Shown here: piece after piece, positions 1-8,092 of the stretch
How positions within the stretch are numbered: the stretch's first letter is position 1
How the letters are laid out: each line of letters begins with the position of its first letter
Assembly (NCBI RefSeq): GCF_000803065.1
Contig: NZ_JSXI01000059.1
Location: forward strand, 62,001-126,000
DNA length: 64,000 nucleotides
Source of the DNA: Sphingomonas sp. ERG5
Lineage (GTDB): Bacteria > Pseudomonadota > Alphaproteobacteria > Sphingomonadales > Sphingomonadaceae
Direction: 5' to 3'
The notes under the pieces: generated by a model
Database searches by the model: none
Told to the model about the DNA's origin: nothing
Seen by the model: only the letters and a program-made list of their open reading frames with translations
Position numbers and translations under genes: made by a program

Positions 1-565
1 AATCATTGAGCCGCCAGAGGCTGTAAGCAAAGGAAGCTATGACGACCAAGATGGCAATCAGACGCACGCGCTTCGGCGCCAGGCGGACGCATAGCATCAG
101 CAAAAGTGGGAAAAAGATGTAGAACTGTTCCTCAACGGCGAGGGACCAGGTATGAAGTAACGGATGACCGGTCGCGTCCGGTGAAAAATAACCACCAGTA
201 GTTCGCCAGAACCACAAATTGGAGCCGAAGAACACGGTCGCCGCGAGGCTCTTGCCGTAGTTCATCAATTCACGGGGAGGCATCAGGATTACTGCCACCA
301 GTGTGGCCGCGAGCAGCACGGCGCTAAGTGCCGGCATGATACGTCGGATGCGTCGCTCGTAGAATCTTACAATCGAGAAATCACCTCTGACCATTTCGGA
401 ATAGATGATCTGAGTAATCAGGAATCCCGAAATGACGAAAAAGATGTCGACACCGACAAAGCCGCCCGAGAAACCCGGAACGCCCGCGTGAAACAAAACC
501 ACCGGCAATACCGCCCAGGCACGTAGTCCGTCTATCTCTGGACGATAGTGCGATGCTTTGCTCAT
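1..565 (-). CDS. Acyltransferase family 3 (OafA/YrhL type), 3' end outside window
   Basis: The first 188 codons of a membrane acyltransferase are visible. The protein begins MSKASHYRPEIDGLRAWAVL, which is the typical N-terminus of family 3 acyltransferases, with the conserved His in VVLFHAGVP (about residue 26) and the later HTWSLAVEEQFY motif (about residue 139). Hydrophobic segments around residues 15-60 and 80-105 fit a polytopic inner-membrane enzyme. Family members O-acetylate or otherwise acylate surface glycans, which fits its place at the end of a polysaccharide locus. The C-terminal part, and any SGNH domain, lies beyond position 1, so the full architecture cannot be stated. The ATG at 565 precedes the first conserved motif directly. 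Confidence 0.88.
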   Translation of the reverse strand, partial: MSKASHYRPEIDGLRAWAVLPVVLFHAGVPGFSGGFVGVDIFFVISGFLITQIIYSEMVRGDFSIVRFYERRIRRIMPALSAVLLAATLVAVILMPPRELMNYGKSLAATVFFGSNLWFWRTTGGYFSPDATGHPLLHTWSLAVEEQFYIFFPLLLMLCVRLAPKRVRLIAILVVIASFAYSLWRLND

Positions 566-678
566 TGGCCCCCCAAGGCGCAGAAATCATTGGATTCCGG
601 ACCCATAGATATATAGCGGCGCGCCAGCAATTCTCATTTTGAGGCTTGAGCTGCGCACGAACCGCACCGGGTTTTTCG

Positions 679-1845
679 TCAGTGCGAGCCTGACAAGTCT
701 CGATATGCGGCGAGCATGCGCCCGGCGATCGCGTGCCAGCCGAAATGGGCGCGGGCGGCCTCACATCCCAATATGCCCATTGCTTGCGCTCCGGCGGGGT
801 CGTCGGCAAATGCGCGGATCGCGATGCCCAGGGCTTGTGGGTTTGGTTCGGTGATCAGGCCGCATCCCGCCGCTTTCACCACCTCCGCGACGCCGGCGCC
901 GGTCGAGACGACCACTGGCTTTCCCCGTATCATCGCCTCAAGCACGGTATTGCCGAAATTCTCGTTGTGAGAGGGCAGGACGAACTGACCGCACCACGCG
1001 AACAGCCATTCCTTGTCGGGGCCTGTGACGCCGCGATCAATCAGGGTGACGCGGTCGCCGACATTCGCTTTGGCGATCGCCTCAAGCAATTCGGCCGAAT
1101 GGTTTTCGTCGTCCGTGCCGGCAATGATCAGCCGGGTGGCGGGGGAGAAAGCGATAGCATCGATCAGGGCGACGAGATTCTTCTTCCAGTTGAGACGGCC
1201 GAGGTACAATGCATAACCGGACTGCGCCGTCGCCTCCGCGATGTCCGGCGATACCGTATCGGGCGTTACGGGGGTCGGTTCTTCGACCCCGTTCGGGATG
1301 ATCAACCTGTGGTTCGCCCTCAGGCCGAGCTGGTCGAAATCAATCGCCTCACGGTCAGCGGTAAAATGGATCGCGGCGGCTTCGCGAATCGTCCGATGTT
1401 CGAACAACGCGAGCCAGGCCCGTTTGATGAGGCTCGATTTAGCCCGGATCAGGTCGGCGACGAGCATGCCGCGTGGCGACAGGATGAATGGCGTGCCGGC
1501 CTTTTTTGCGGCGCGGGCGGCGGTGAGAGTTGGCCAGAGAAAAACCGAATGAAGGTGGATGACGTCGAAGTCGGCGGCTTGCGCCTTGAGCGCTGTGCCC
1601 ATTGCCGGTGCGCGGTACAGTCGGCGTGGCGATCCGATCTCGAAATAGGTCACGGCGACGCCATCCATATCCACTGACGTCGAAACGGGCACGTCGGAAA
1701 CGCCAGGGCCGTCGGCATTGGTCGTGAAGACGCTGACCTGATGGCCGAGCGCGACTTGCCCGGCGGCAAGGCCGTGGACCGAATAGATCGGCCCGCCGTA
1801 ACGGACGGCCGGGAAATAGCTGGGAACCACATGAAGGATCTTCAC
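679..1845 (-). CDS. Glycosyltransferase family 4 protein
   Basis: This 388-residue GT-B fold glycosyltransferase starts MKILHVVPSYFPAVRYGGP, with the N-terminal glycine-rich loop that binds the acceptor side. The C-terminal half has GRLNWKKN and the SHNENFGNTVLEAM segment, the E-x7-E motif that binds the nucleotide-sugar donor in GT4 enzymes. The GTG start at 1845 was chosen because it overlaps the stop of the upstream glycosyltransferase as GTGA, and because the longer open frame upstream is antisense-like sequence inside that gene. It probably adds one sugar of the repeat unit on the cytoplasmic face of the membrane. Donor and acceptor cannot be told from sequence. Confidence 0.88.
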   Translation of the reverse strand: MKILHVVPSYFPAVRYGGPIYSVHGLAAGQVALGHQVSVFTTNADGPGVSDVPVSTSVDMDGVAVTYFEIGSPRRLYRAPAMGTALKAQAADFDVIHLHSVFLWPTLTAARAAKKAGTPFILSPRGMLVADLIRAKSSLIKRAWLALFEHRTIREAAAIHFTADREAIDFDQLGLRANHRLIIPNGVEEPTPVTPDTVSPDIAEATAQSGYALYLGRLNWKKNLVALIDAIAFSPATRLIIAGTDDENHSAELLEAIAKANVGDRVTLIDRGVTGPDKEWLFAWCGQFVLPSHNENFGNTVLEAMIRGKPVVVSTGAGVAEVVKAAGCGLITEPNPQALGIAIRAFADDPAGAQAMGILGCEAARAHFGWHAIAGRMLAAYRDLSGSH

Positions 1846-3014
1846 GATGGTTCCGTCCAGCCCAGAATCCCAGCAATGACCTGGGCTACTCGCTGTCGGT
1901 AATGCACCCATTCGGCGCCCTGTGCCGATGCAATGGCCGCGGGACGCATCGCCCGGACGTTGGCGGGGTCGGCGGCATATTTCGCGAGCGTATCGATCAG
2001 TATCTCGACGTCGCTGTACGGGATAACCTCGCCATTCCTTCCCGGCACGATGAAGTCGCTGGCACCGACGTGATCGGATGCTACTACCGGCAGACCGCAG
2101 GCGAGTGCTTCCAGCACGACCAGCCCGAACGAGTCGAAGCGCGATGGCATGACAAGCAGGTCTGCCCAACGGTACAGAGTGGCGAGTTCGTCATGCGGTA
2201 CCTTGCCAAGCAGGGTCGCGTGAGCGCCGAGGCGTGCGACGAGATCGGGGTCGCCATCGACGCGCGCGGCGGCGATGCGGCAATCATAGGCGATGCCGCG
2301 TTCGGCAAGATTTTCGAGCGCGGTGGCGAGCAGGTCGGCACCCTTCATACTGGTAAAACGACCAACAAAGAGCAGGCGCAGCGGCCCTTCGTTGAGTGCC
2401 TGATCCGGACCGGACCCGAACAATCCCGGCTCAAAGCCCAGCGGCACGGCATGGACGCGGTTCGATGGAACGCCGGCCGCGATATAGCTGTTCGCGGCGA
2501 GCGTCGAACAGCACAGGATATGATCGGCAAGTGCGATCTCAGCATCCTTGCGAGCGTTGACGTTGTTGCGAAATGTCGTGCCGATGTCATTCAATCCGCC
2601 CACGGCCTGCATGCTGTGATGGACGCTGGCGGCGTCGAGGATCGTCGGCAGGCCGAGCTGTTTCGCCGCCTTCAGCGTCTCGAGCCCTCCGGTTTCATAA
2701 ACGATCACGGCGCGCGGCGCGATCTTCGGCAAGGCGCGGGCGACGATGCGGTCGAATTGCGCATACATATGGTGTGCAAGCCGATGGGCGAGGGGCGGCG
2801 GCAGCAACTTGTTGCCCGTGCGGAAAATCAGGCCAGTCAGCCAGCGAAGCTTGCGATGCCCGGCCAATGGTCCCGCCAGGGCAGGGCGAACCGGTGTTGC
2901 GTGATGCAATGTGGCATTCCACCCTGCTTCCACCATGGCCATGGTGAGCTGGTCGGCATGCTGTCGTCCGGCAATGGAGATCAGGATGTCGCGGGCGTGA
3001 TTCCGTCCAGACAT
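1842..3014 (-). CDS. Glycosyltransferase family 4 protein
   Basis: This 390-residue protein is a second GT-B glycosyltransferase. It has a Rossmann-like C-terminal domain with LLFVGRFTSMKG, and SRFDSFGLVVLEAL contains the donor-binding E-x7-E motif. The start at 3014 (MSGRNHARD) is preceded by GGAG about nine bases upstream, whereas the in-frame ATG at 3029 has no visible ribosome site and itself contributes that GGAG. The gene is coupled to the next glycosyltransferase by a 4-bp overlap. It belongs to the same minus-strand polysaccharide operon. The sugar specificity is unknown. Confidence 0.87.
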   Translation of the reverse strand: MSGRNHARDILISIAGRQHADQLTMAMVEAGWNATLHHATPVRPALAGPLAGHRKLRWLTGLIFRTGNKLLPPPLAHRLAHHMYAQFDRIVARALPKIAPRAVIVYETGGLETLKAAKQLGLPTILDAASVHHSMQAVGGLNDIGTTFRNNVNARKDAEIALADHILCCSTLAANSYIAAGVPSNRVHAVPLGFEPGLFGSGPDQALNEGPLRLLFVGRFTSMKGADLLATALENLAERGIAYDCRIAAARVDGDPDLVARLGAHATLLGKVPHDELATLYRWADLLVMPSRFDSFGLVVLEALACGLPVVASDHVGASDFIVPGRNGEVIPYSDVEILIDTLAKYAADPANVRAMRPAAIASAQGAEWVHYRQRVAQVIAGILGWTEPS

Positions 3015-3162
3015 TCGAGGTAACTCCATTGGTCGATGATCCGGCTGCTAGCCACGCGCCTTGCCATGCGTTCGGTCGGATCGGCAAGGGGCGGCGAGTG
3101 GCATCGGCGGGAGGATCGAGAAGCCATGATCGTGACCCGGATTAGCGCGCTGGCGGAACGCG

Positions 3163-4593
3163 TCAGGCCAGGGCCACGTCCCCGAGAGGATAGCCGCGTG
3201 ACAGATAATAATCCTGTTCTACCCTGCTTCGCTTTTCGGCCCGCTCGATACGGTGCGCCGCGATCGAAACTCCGATGATGGTCCAGTACATCAGTCCGCC
3301 AGTAGGGTTGTTGACCGTGAATAGCACGAGATGGACGGTAACGAAGATCAGGCTCGTCATATGCGCCGCTATCATCAGTGGTGATTTGCATTTTCGCAAA
3401 TGGCCAAATACAAGAATTATCACAAAGATCTTTGCCAAATATACCAATGTAAAGCCGACAAAGCCGATCTCCTGCATGACGCGGGCACTTTCCAACTCAT
3501 AGGCATTGCCATTCAGCCACCACAGGTAATCGCCGCCGATAAGTGTCATCGCGGCATTCGAATTGCTGCCAATGCCAGTGCCGATGATGGGGGATGTTTC
3601 GAAAGCGGAGACTGTCTCGGTGATCGGGCTCAAGAAGCGCTTTGAGGCACTGTCGGCATTATTTGCGCGATATTCCAACGCTGAGAAAGCGGTGCCGAAT
3701 ATTGTCGCAGTGGCAATGCCCATAATTGCCAACCCGATCGCGAATCTGAGCGCGACCTGGATGGGCAACAAACCCTTCGAGCCGCTGACCAGCAGCAGCA
3801 GTGGGCCGGACAAAGCATAAACGACCATGGGAGATCGCGAACCAGTCGTCGCCGCTCCGCCGATCGACAATATCAGCGCCGCCGTCACGATCAACAGCGC
3901 TCGCCTTTTCGGTATCGAGGCCACCAGCAATGATGCCGCCAGCGGCACCGCCAGCAACAGAAATGTCGTAAACCCACTAAGATAAGAGAAGGTGCTGGAC
4001 GTGCGGGCACGACCTATCTTGAAATCGCCTTCCCCGCTCTCTCCGAAAACAGAAATCACCTCCACGCCTTCTTCATGGCTTAAATACTGGTTGATCCAGC
4101 TCGTCGGTGGCTGCGAAAATTGATATATACCAAGCGACGCGATTGGGATCGAAATATAACAAGTCATAAGCATGAACTTGCGAAGAATAGCGCGATCGGT
4201 AATTATATCAGGAACGATAAAGGCTAGTGGTAAATAGATCAGATAATTCTTGAGCCCAAAAACGCTGAGTAAGGCTGATGGAGAATTTGGGTTTATCAAT
4301 TCGATTGTGCAATAGGCACCCTGTATGATCAACAGCAGCAGCAATGTGCTGCTTTTCGGCCCAAGATCCGTATTCTTTCGGGCTGATATAAAATACCCGA
4401 TATAAGCGAAGATCAGAATGAAATCTTTGACGAGCAGGATTTGCGCCTGATATCCAGGAAACACCCATTTCCGGACCGCGCCTTCGACCATCGCCCAGAC
4501 GAGCACGCTGATGATCGCGACGCCCCAGAAACGAATCGCGCCGAAGCACAACACAACGATGATGGGCAGGAGCGGGATGAAATTCAGAAGCAT
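3163..4593 (-). CDS. O-antigen ligase / Wzy-like polymerase membrane protein
   Basis: The 476-residue product is hydrophobic over most of its length, with about ten to twelve likely membrane segments beginning MLLNFIPLLPIIVVLCFGAI. A hydrophilic loop around residues 340-370 (about FSALEYRANNADSASKRFL and TSPIIGTGIGSN) resembles the periplasmic loop and the GxGxG-like segment of Wzy polymerases and O-antigen ligases. It lies between glycosyltransferase genes and close to a flippase, which supports a role in polymerising or ligating the glycan at the periplasmic face. The start at 4593 follows the upstream stop by one base; the longer frame to 4647 lies inside the upstream gene. Polymerase and ligase cannot be separated by sequence. 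Confidence 0.78.
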   Translation of the reverse strand: MLLNFIPLLPIIVVLCFGAIRFWGVAIISVLVWAMVEGAVRKWVFPGYQAQILLVKDFILIFAYIGYFISARKNTDLGPKSSTLLLLLIIQGAYCTIELINPNSPSALLSVFGLKNYLIYLPLAFIVPDIITDRAILRKFMLMTCYISIPIASLGIYQFSQPPTSWINQYLSHEEGVEVISVFGESGEGDFKIGRARTSSTFSYLSGFTTFLLLAVPLAASLLVASIPKRRALLIVTAALILSIGGAATTGSRSPMVVYALSGPLLLLVSGSKGLLPIQVALRFAIGLAIMGIATATIFGTAFSALEYRANNADSASKRFLSPITETVSAFETSPIIGTGIGSNSNAAMTLIGGDYLWWLNGNAYELESARVMQEIGFVGFTLVYLAKIFVIILVFGHLRKCKSPLMIAAHMTSLIFVTVHLVLFTVNNPTGGLMYWTIIGVSIAAHRIERAEKRSRVEQDYYLSRGYPLGDVALA

Positions 4594-4594
4594 C

Positions 4595-5716
4595 TCAAAT
4601 GCGCTCCGTGGTCGCTGATGATTGCCGCAACAGCCGACCGATAACATTCGCGCTGCTTTTCAGCGAGTGCGGTTGATACCAGTTTTTCGCAGCCTGCTGC
4701 AATGTCCCAAGCGCGGCATCATCCGCGACAACACCGGTGTCGCTCTTGTCGAGCTTGAGGTAATTCTGGCCCGGCCGCAGCCCATCATTTTGTCCGGCCG
4801 CGTCGCTAAGGCAAATCGGGATGGCGCCATGAGCGCAATAGGCCGCAAAGATCGTCGATTTCGCCAGACGGTCGGCATCATAATCGAGCAGCCCGAAACG
4901 CGCGGCGCCAAGTTCTTTGCGCAGCACGGCGATCGACGCTTCTCCCACGCAGCGGACGGGGGCGGTGCCGATCATTGCCGGCGGTGCCTCGGTACGGCGG
5001 CCGATGTCGATGATCTCGTCGATCCCGTTCGCGGCGACGAAGGCGGCGATCTGGTCGACGCGCTCGCGATAGACCGCATCATAGATGCCCTCTCGGCCGA
5101 AGATCGCGAGCGACGCACGCCGCTCTGCCGCCGGGGTCGGATTCTCAATATCTCCGATGGTTGAGAAGACCGGTAGCGCGATGGCCGATCCGTGCTGCCC
5201 GCCGCGCCAGCGGTCGAGCAGAGCAGCATAGGGGGCGGTCGTCGCAATACCGGCCGTGCTGAGCCGCTGAATGCGTTGCGCAATCCGCGCTTGAAGCGGG
5301 CCAACCCAGAACGCGCTGCCCCAGATCGGGCCGGTCGCGAACAATTCGTGGAATATCGTGACGAAAGGAGGTGCTGGATTCTGGTGACGCCAGCGCTCAA
5401 GCGCCGCTGCGAGCCATAGCGGAACCCCTTTGCGCTGATAGCCATAAGCCGAGAGATGCAGCAGGATGGGAACGGCAGCGCGGCCCGCGATGCGATTCAG
5501 GGTATCGAGCAGTACGGTCGAACTCCGCTCGGCAAGCTCGTGCGTTTCCCACTCGTCGTGCACGCGTTCGAGTGGCGGCAGCGGGGAGCCCGAGATGAAT
5601 ACCGTCCGGATGTCGTGATCGCGCAGGAGTCGATCAGCGACAAGGCGCGCATAATCGCCGACACCTTCGGGAGAGATGGACCGGCGCGGGACGATCTGGA
5701 TCAGCGTTGCGGTCAT
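4595..5716 (-). CDS. Putative glycosyltransferase (GT-B like), poorly conserved
   Basis: This 373-residue protein begins MTATLIQIVPRRSISPEGVG, with a GVGDYARLVADRLLRD segment that matches the N-terminal acceptor domain of some GT-B glycosyltransferases. The C-terminal half (FGLLDYDADRLAKSTIFAAY, then AIPICLSDAAG) looks like a weakened donor domain without a clear E-x7-E motif. It overlaps the flippase gene by 4 bp upstream and abuts the Wzy-like gene downstream, so it is part of the polysaccharide operon. It could be a divergent transferase or an accessory protein of transfer, and no substrate can be proposed. Confidence 0.65.
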   Translation of the reverse strand: MTATLIQIVPRRSISPEGVGDYARLVADRLLRDHDIRTVFISGSPLPPLERVHDEWETHELAERSSTVLLDTLNRIAGRAAVPILLHLSAYGYQRKGVPLWLAAALERWRHQNPAPPFVTIFHELFATGPIWGSAFWVGPLQARIAQRIQRLSTAGIATTAPYAALLDRWRGGQHGSAIALPVFSTIGDIENPTPAAERRASLAIFGREGIYDAVYRERVDQIAAFVAANGIDEIIDIGRRTEAPPAMIGTAPVRCVGEASIAVLRKELGAARFGLLDYDADRLAKSTIFAAYCAHGAIPICLSDAAGQNDGLRPGQNYLKLDKSDTGVVADDAALGTLQQAAKNWYQPHSLKSSANVIGRLLRQSSATTERI

Positions 5717-6999
5717 GATCTTGCCGCCACCAGGTTAGGGCGGAACGCGCCGATGATGCTGATCGCCAATCCCTGCAGCAGCAGCGAACCGCTCAGCATC
5801 ATGCTGAGCAGCAGGACGGACAGCGGGGTGGTGAAATCCCAGAATGGCACCATCACGATCAGCAGGGCAATCTGGACTAATGCGATCACAGGATCGAGCC
5901 GAACCCAGCCTTTTGCGCGATTGAGCATGACGGTCGGCGTCATGACCAATGTGATCGCCGCAGTCGTGAGCGCTGCAAGCAGTTCATGGTCGAGGTGCAT
6001 ATATCGTGGGCCAAGCAACCAGAGCAGTGGCCCCGGAAGCAGGGCGCCGATCGCGATGACGCCCAATCCGACGATAGCCATGATCGCCTTTGCGACCCAG
6101 CCAGCCAGAATGAAGCGACGGATATCGGTTATCCCGGCAAGGCGCGGGACAATGACAACGTTCGAGAAGGTCGACACGATGCCGACGATCGCCGTGATAC
6201 GATTGACCGCGAAGACCGAGGCAACGACCTGCGGACCGCCGAAGCGAGCCGCCAGCCACAGGATCACGCTGTCCTGCAGCGCAAAAGCCAGGACGGCGGG
6301 GGCCGCGGGTCCGACATAGCGCATGATCGCCCGGAACAGATCTGGGACGGGCACGCGATTGCGCTCGATCTTGCCGCGCAGCATCCAGCTACTCGCCCCT
6401 AATGTCACTGCCGAGCACATCAGTCCGCCGAGCAAGGCCATCCAATAGGATCGTGAAATGCCCAGCACCATGATCGCCGCGGCCAGGACGCGCATCGACT
6501 GGCCGGCGATGTCGCAGATATAGGAGCGGCGAAACCAGCCGAGCAGGCGCATTACCTGCAAATTGATGCCCGCGCTCATCTGCAGAAGCGCGCTGCCCAG
6601 CAGGAGCGTAAGCGCAATCAGCAGCGCGTCCAGACCATAGTGCGAGCGCTGGCCGACTGCCGGGAAGATCGCCGCGGCAATCACGCCGACAGACACGAAA
6701 AGGATCAGGCGCAGATGGCGGATGCCGGCAAGATAATCACCGAATGCCACTCCACCCAGTCTCGCCTTTCGCCAGAAATACGTGATCGAGCTGTTCAGGC
6801 CGAGGTCGCTGGAGATCGTGACGAAGGTCAGCGTCGTCGCGGCAAGGCCATAGAGCGCATAGTCTGAGATCGGCATGTAACGGACATAAACGAGCCCGGA
6901 CACCATCCCGATCGCCTGTGCAAAACCGCTCGACAGGCCAAATTCGAACAGAAGGCGAAACCAGGCAATGAGGCGCTGACGCAACATGGCGGCGGTCAA
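5713..6999 (-). CDS. Wzx-type polysaccharide flippase (MOP superfamily)
   Basis: The 428-residue protein has about twelve evenly spaced hydrophobic segments, starting with a short basic N-terminus and an amphipathic helix (FRLLFEFGLSSGFAQAIGMV), as in oligosaccharide flippases of the MOP superfamily. Such proteins move the undecaprenyl-linked repeat unit across the inner membrane. Its neighbours are a glycosyltransferase-like gene (4-bp overlap at 5713-5716) and a Gmd-like gene (4-bp overlap at 6996-6999), so it is translated within the same operon. Together with the Wzy-like gene this makes a Wzx/Wzy-dependent pathway likely. Confidence 0.85.
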   Translation of the reverse strand: MTAAMLRQRLIAWFRLLFEFGLSSGFAQAIGMVSGLVYVRYMPISDYALYGLAATTLTFVTISSDLGLNSSITYFWRKARLGGVAFGDYLAGIRHLRLILFVSVGVIAAAIFPAVGQRSHYGLDALLIALTLLLGSALLQMSAGINLQVMRLLGWFRRSYICDIAGQSMRVLAAAIMVLGISRSYWMALLGGLMCSAVTLGASSWMLRGKIERNRVPVPDLFRAIMRYVGPAAPAVLAFALQDSVILWLAARFGGPQVVASVFAVNRITAIVGIVSTFSNVVIVPRLAGITDIRRFILAGWVAKAIMAIVGLGVIAIGALLPGPLLWLLGPRYMHLDHELLAALTTAAITLVMTPTVMLNRAKGWVRLDPVIALVQIALLIVMVPFWDFTTPLSVLLLSMMLSGSLLLQGLAISIIGAFRPNLVAARS

Positions 7000-7967
7000 G
7001 CTGTCGCGGTGATACGCTCGGCCGCGATCAGGCGGCGGAGCAGTTCGTCGAAATCGACGGTCGAACGCCAGCCGAGCAATCGTTCCGCTTTGCCTGGATT
7101 GCCATGACTTGTTGCAATATCGGTCGCGCGCATCAGATTCTGATCGACCTCGACATGATCGCGCCAGTCGAGGTCCTTGAGTTCGAAACAGCGCTGCACG
7201 AAATATTCAAGGCTATGGCTCTTGCCTGTCGCCACGACGAAGTCGGTCGGATGGTCGAGTTGCAGCATGCGCCACATCGCGTCCACATAGTCCTCGGCCC
7301 AGCCCCAGTCGCGCACGACATTCAGGGCGCCGAGCTTCAGTCGTTCGCCCGAGCCCGCGGCGATGCGGGCGGCGGCACGCACGACCTTGCGGGTGACGAA
7401 GCGTTCGGGACGCAGCGGTGATTCATGATTGAACAGGATGCCCGAGCTGGCGAACAGGCCATAGGCTTCGCGATAATTGGCGACTTCCCAGAATGCCGTC
7501 GCCTTGGCGACGCCGTAAGGACTGCGTGGATGGAACGGGCTTTCCTCGGTGGCGGGTCTCGCCTCGGCCGTCTCACCGAAGCATTCGCTCGACGCCGCAT
7601 TATAAAGCCGCGTGTCGCCTCCCAGGAATCGCAGCACTTCGAGCAGATTGAGCGTGCCGAACGCGATACTCTCCAGTGTCTCGACCGGCTGTGCGAACGA
7701 CAGGCCAACCGAGCTTTGCCCCGCAAGATTGTAGATTTCGTCAGGCTTTGTTTCCGACAAGACCTGAAGCACGCTGCGAAAATCCGTCAACGTCATCGAC
7801 AGCGTCGTGACCTTGTCGAGAAGGCCAAGCTGCACGAGGTTCGAAAAGCGTGACACCTCGGCATCGCGTGATGTGCCGAACACGCGATAGCCCTTGTCGA
7901 GCAACAGCTTTGCCAGCAGCGCACCGTCCTGGCCGGAAATTCCGCAGATGAGTGCGTTCTTAGTCAA
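6996..7967 (-). CDS. GDP-mannose 4,6-dehydratase-like SDR epimerase (short paralogue)
   Basis: This 323-residue extended SDR protein has the nucleotide-binding motif GISGQDGALL, the GQSSVGLSF region, and the catalytic YGVAK (Y-x3-K) within SPYGVAK. These are hallmarks of the GDP-mannose 4,6-dehydratase family. It is shorter and more divergent than the canonical Gmd encoded at 14109-15209, so it may be a second dehydratase or a reductase or epimerase acting on a related GDP-sugar. The start is a TTG at 7967 with GAGGTGG a few bases upstream; no ATG fits the conserved N-terminus. It overlaps the flippase start by 4 bp. Confidence 0.82.
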   Translation of the reverse strand: MTKNALICGISGQDGALLAKLLLDKGYRVFGTSRDAEVSRFSNLVQLGLLDKVTTLSMTLTDFRSVLQVLSETKPDEIYNLAGQSSVGLSFAQPVETLESIAFGTLNLLEVLRFLGGDTRLYNAASSECFGETAEARPATEESPFHPRSPYGVAKATAFWEVANYREAYGLFASSGILFNHESPLRPERFVTRKVVRAAARIAAGSGERLKLGALNVVRDWGWAEDYVDAMWRMLQLDHPTDFVVATGKSHSLEYFVQRCFELKDLDWRDHVEVDQNLMRATDIATSHGNPGKAERLLGWRSTVDFDELLRRLIAAERITATA

Positions 7968-8092
7968 AGCCCACCTCGTTGTGACGCCCGTTTATGCGCC
8001 CCATTTTATTGCGGATGCGAAGAGCATGATTTGGCGGGCGAGGGAAGGCGTAAATGCAGCATGCGAGCTTCGCTTGCGGAAATCTCGTCGCG

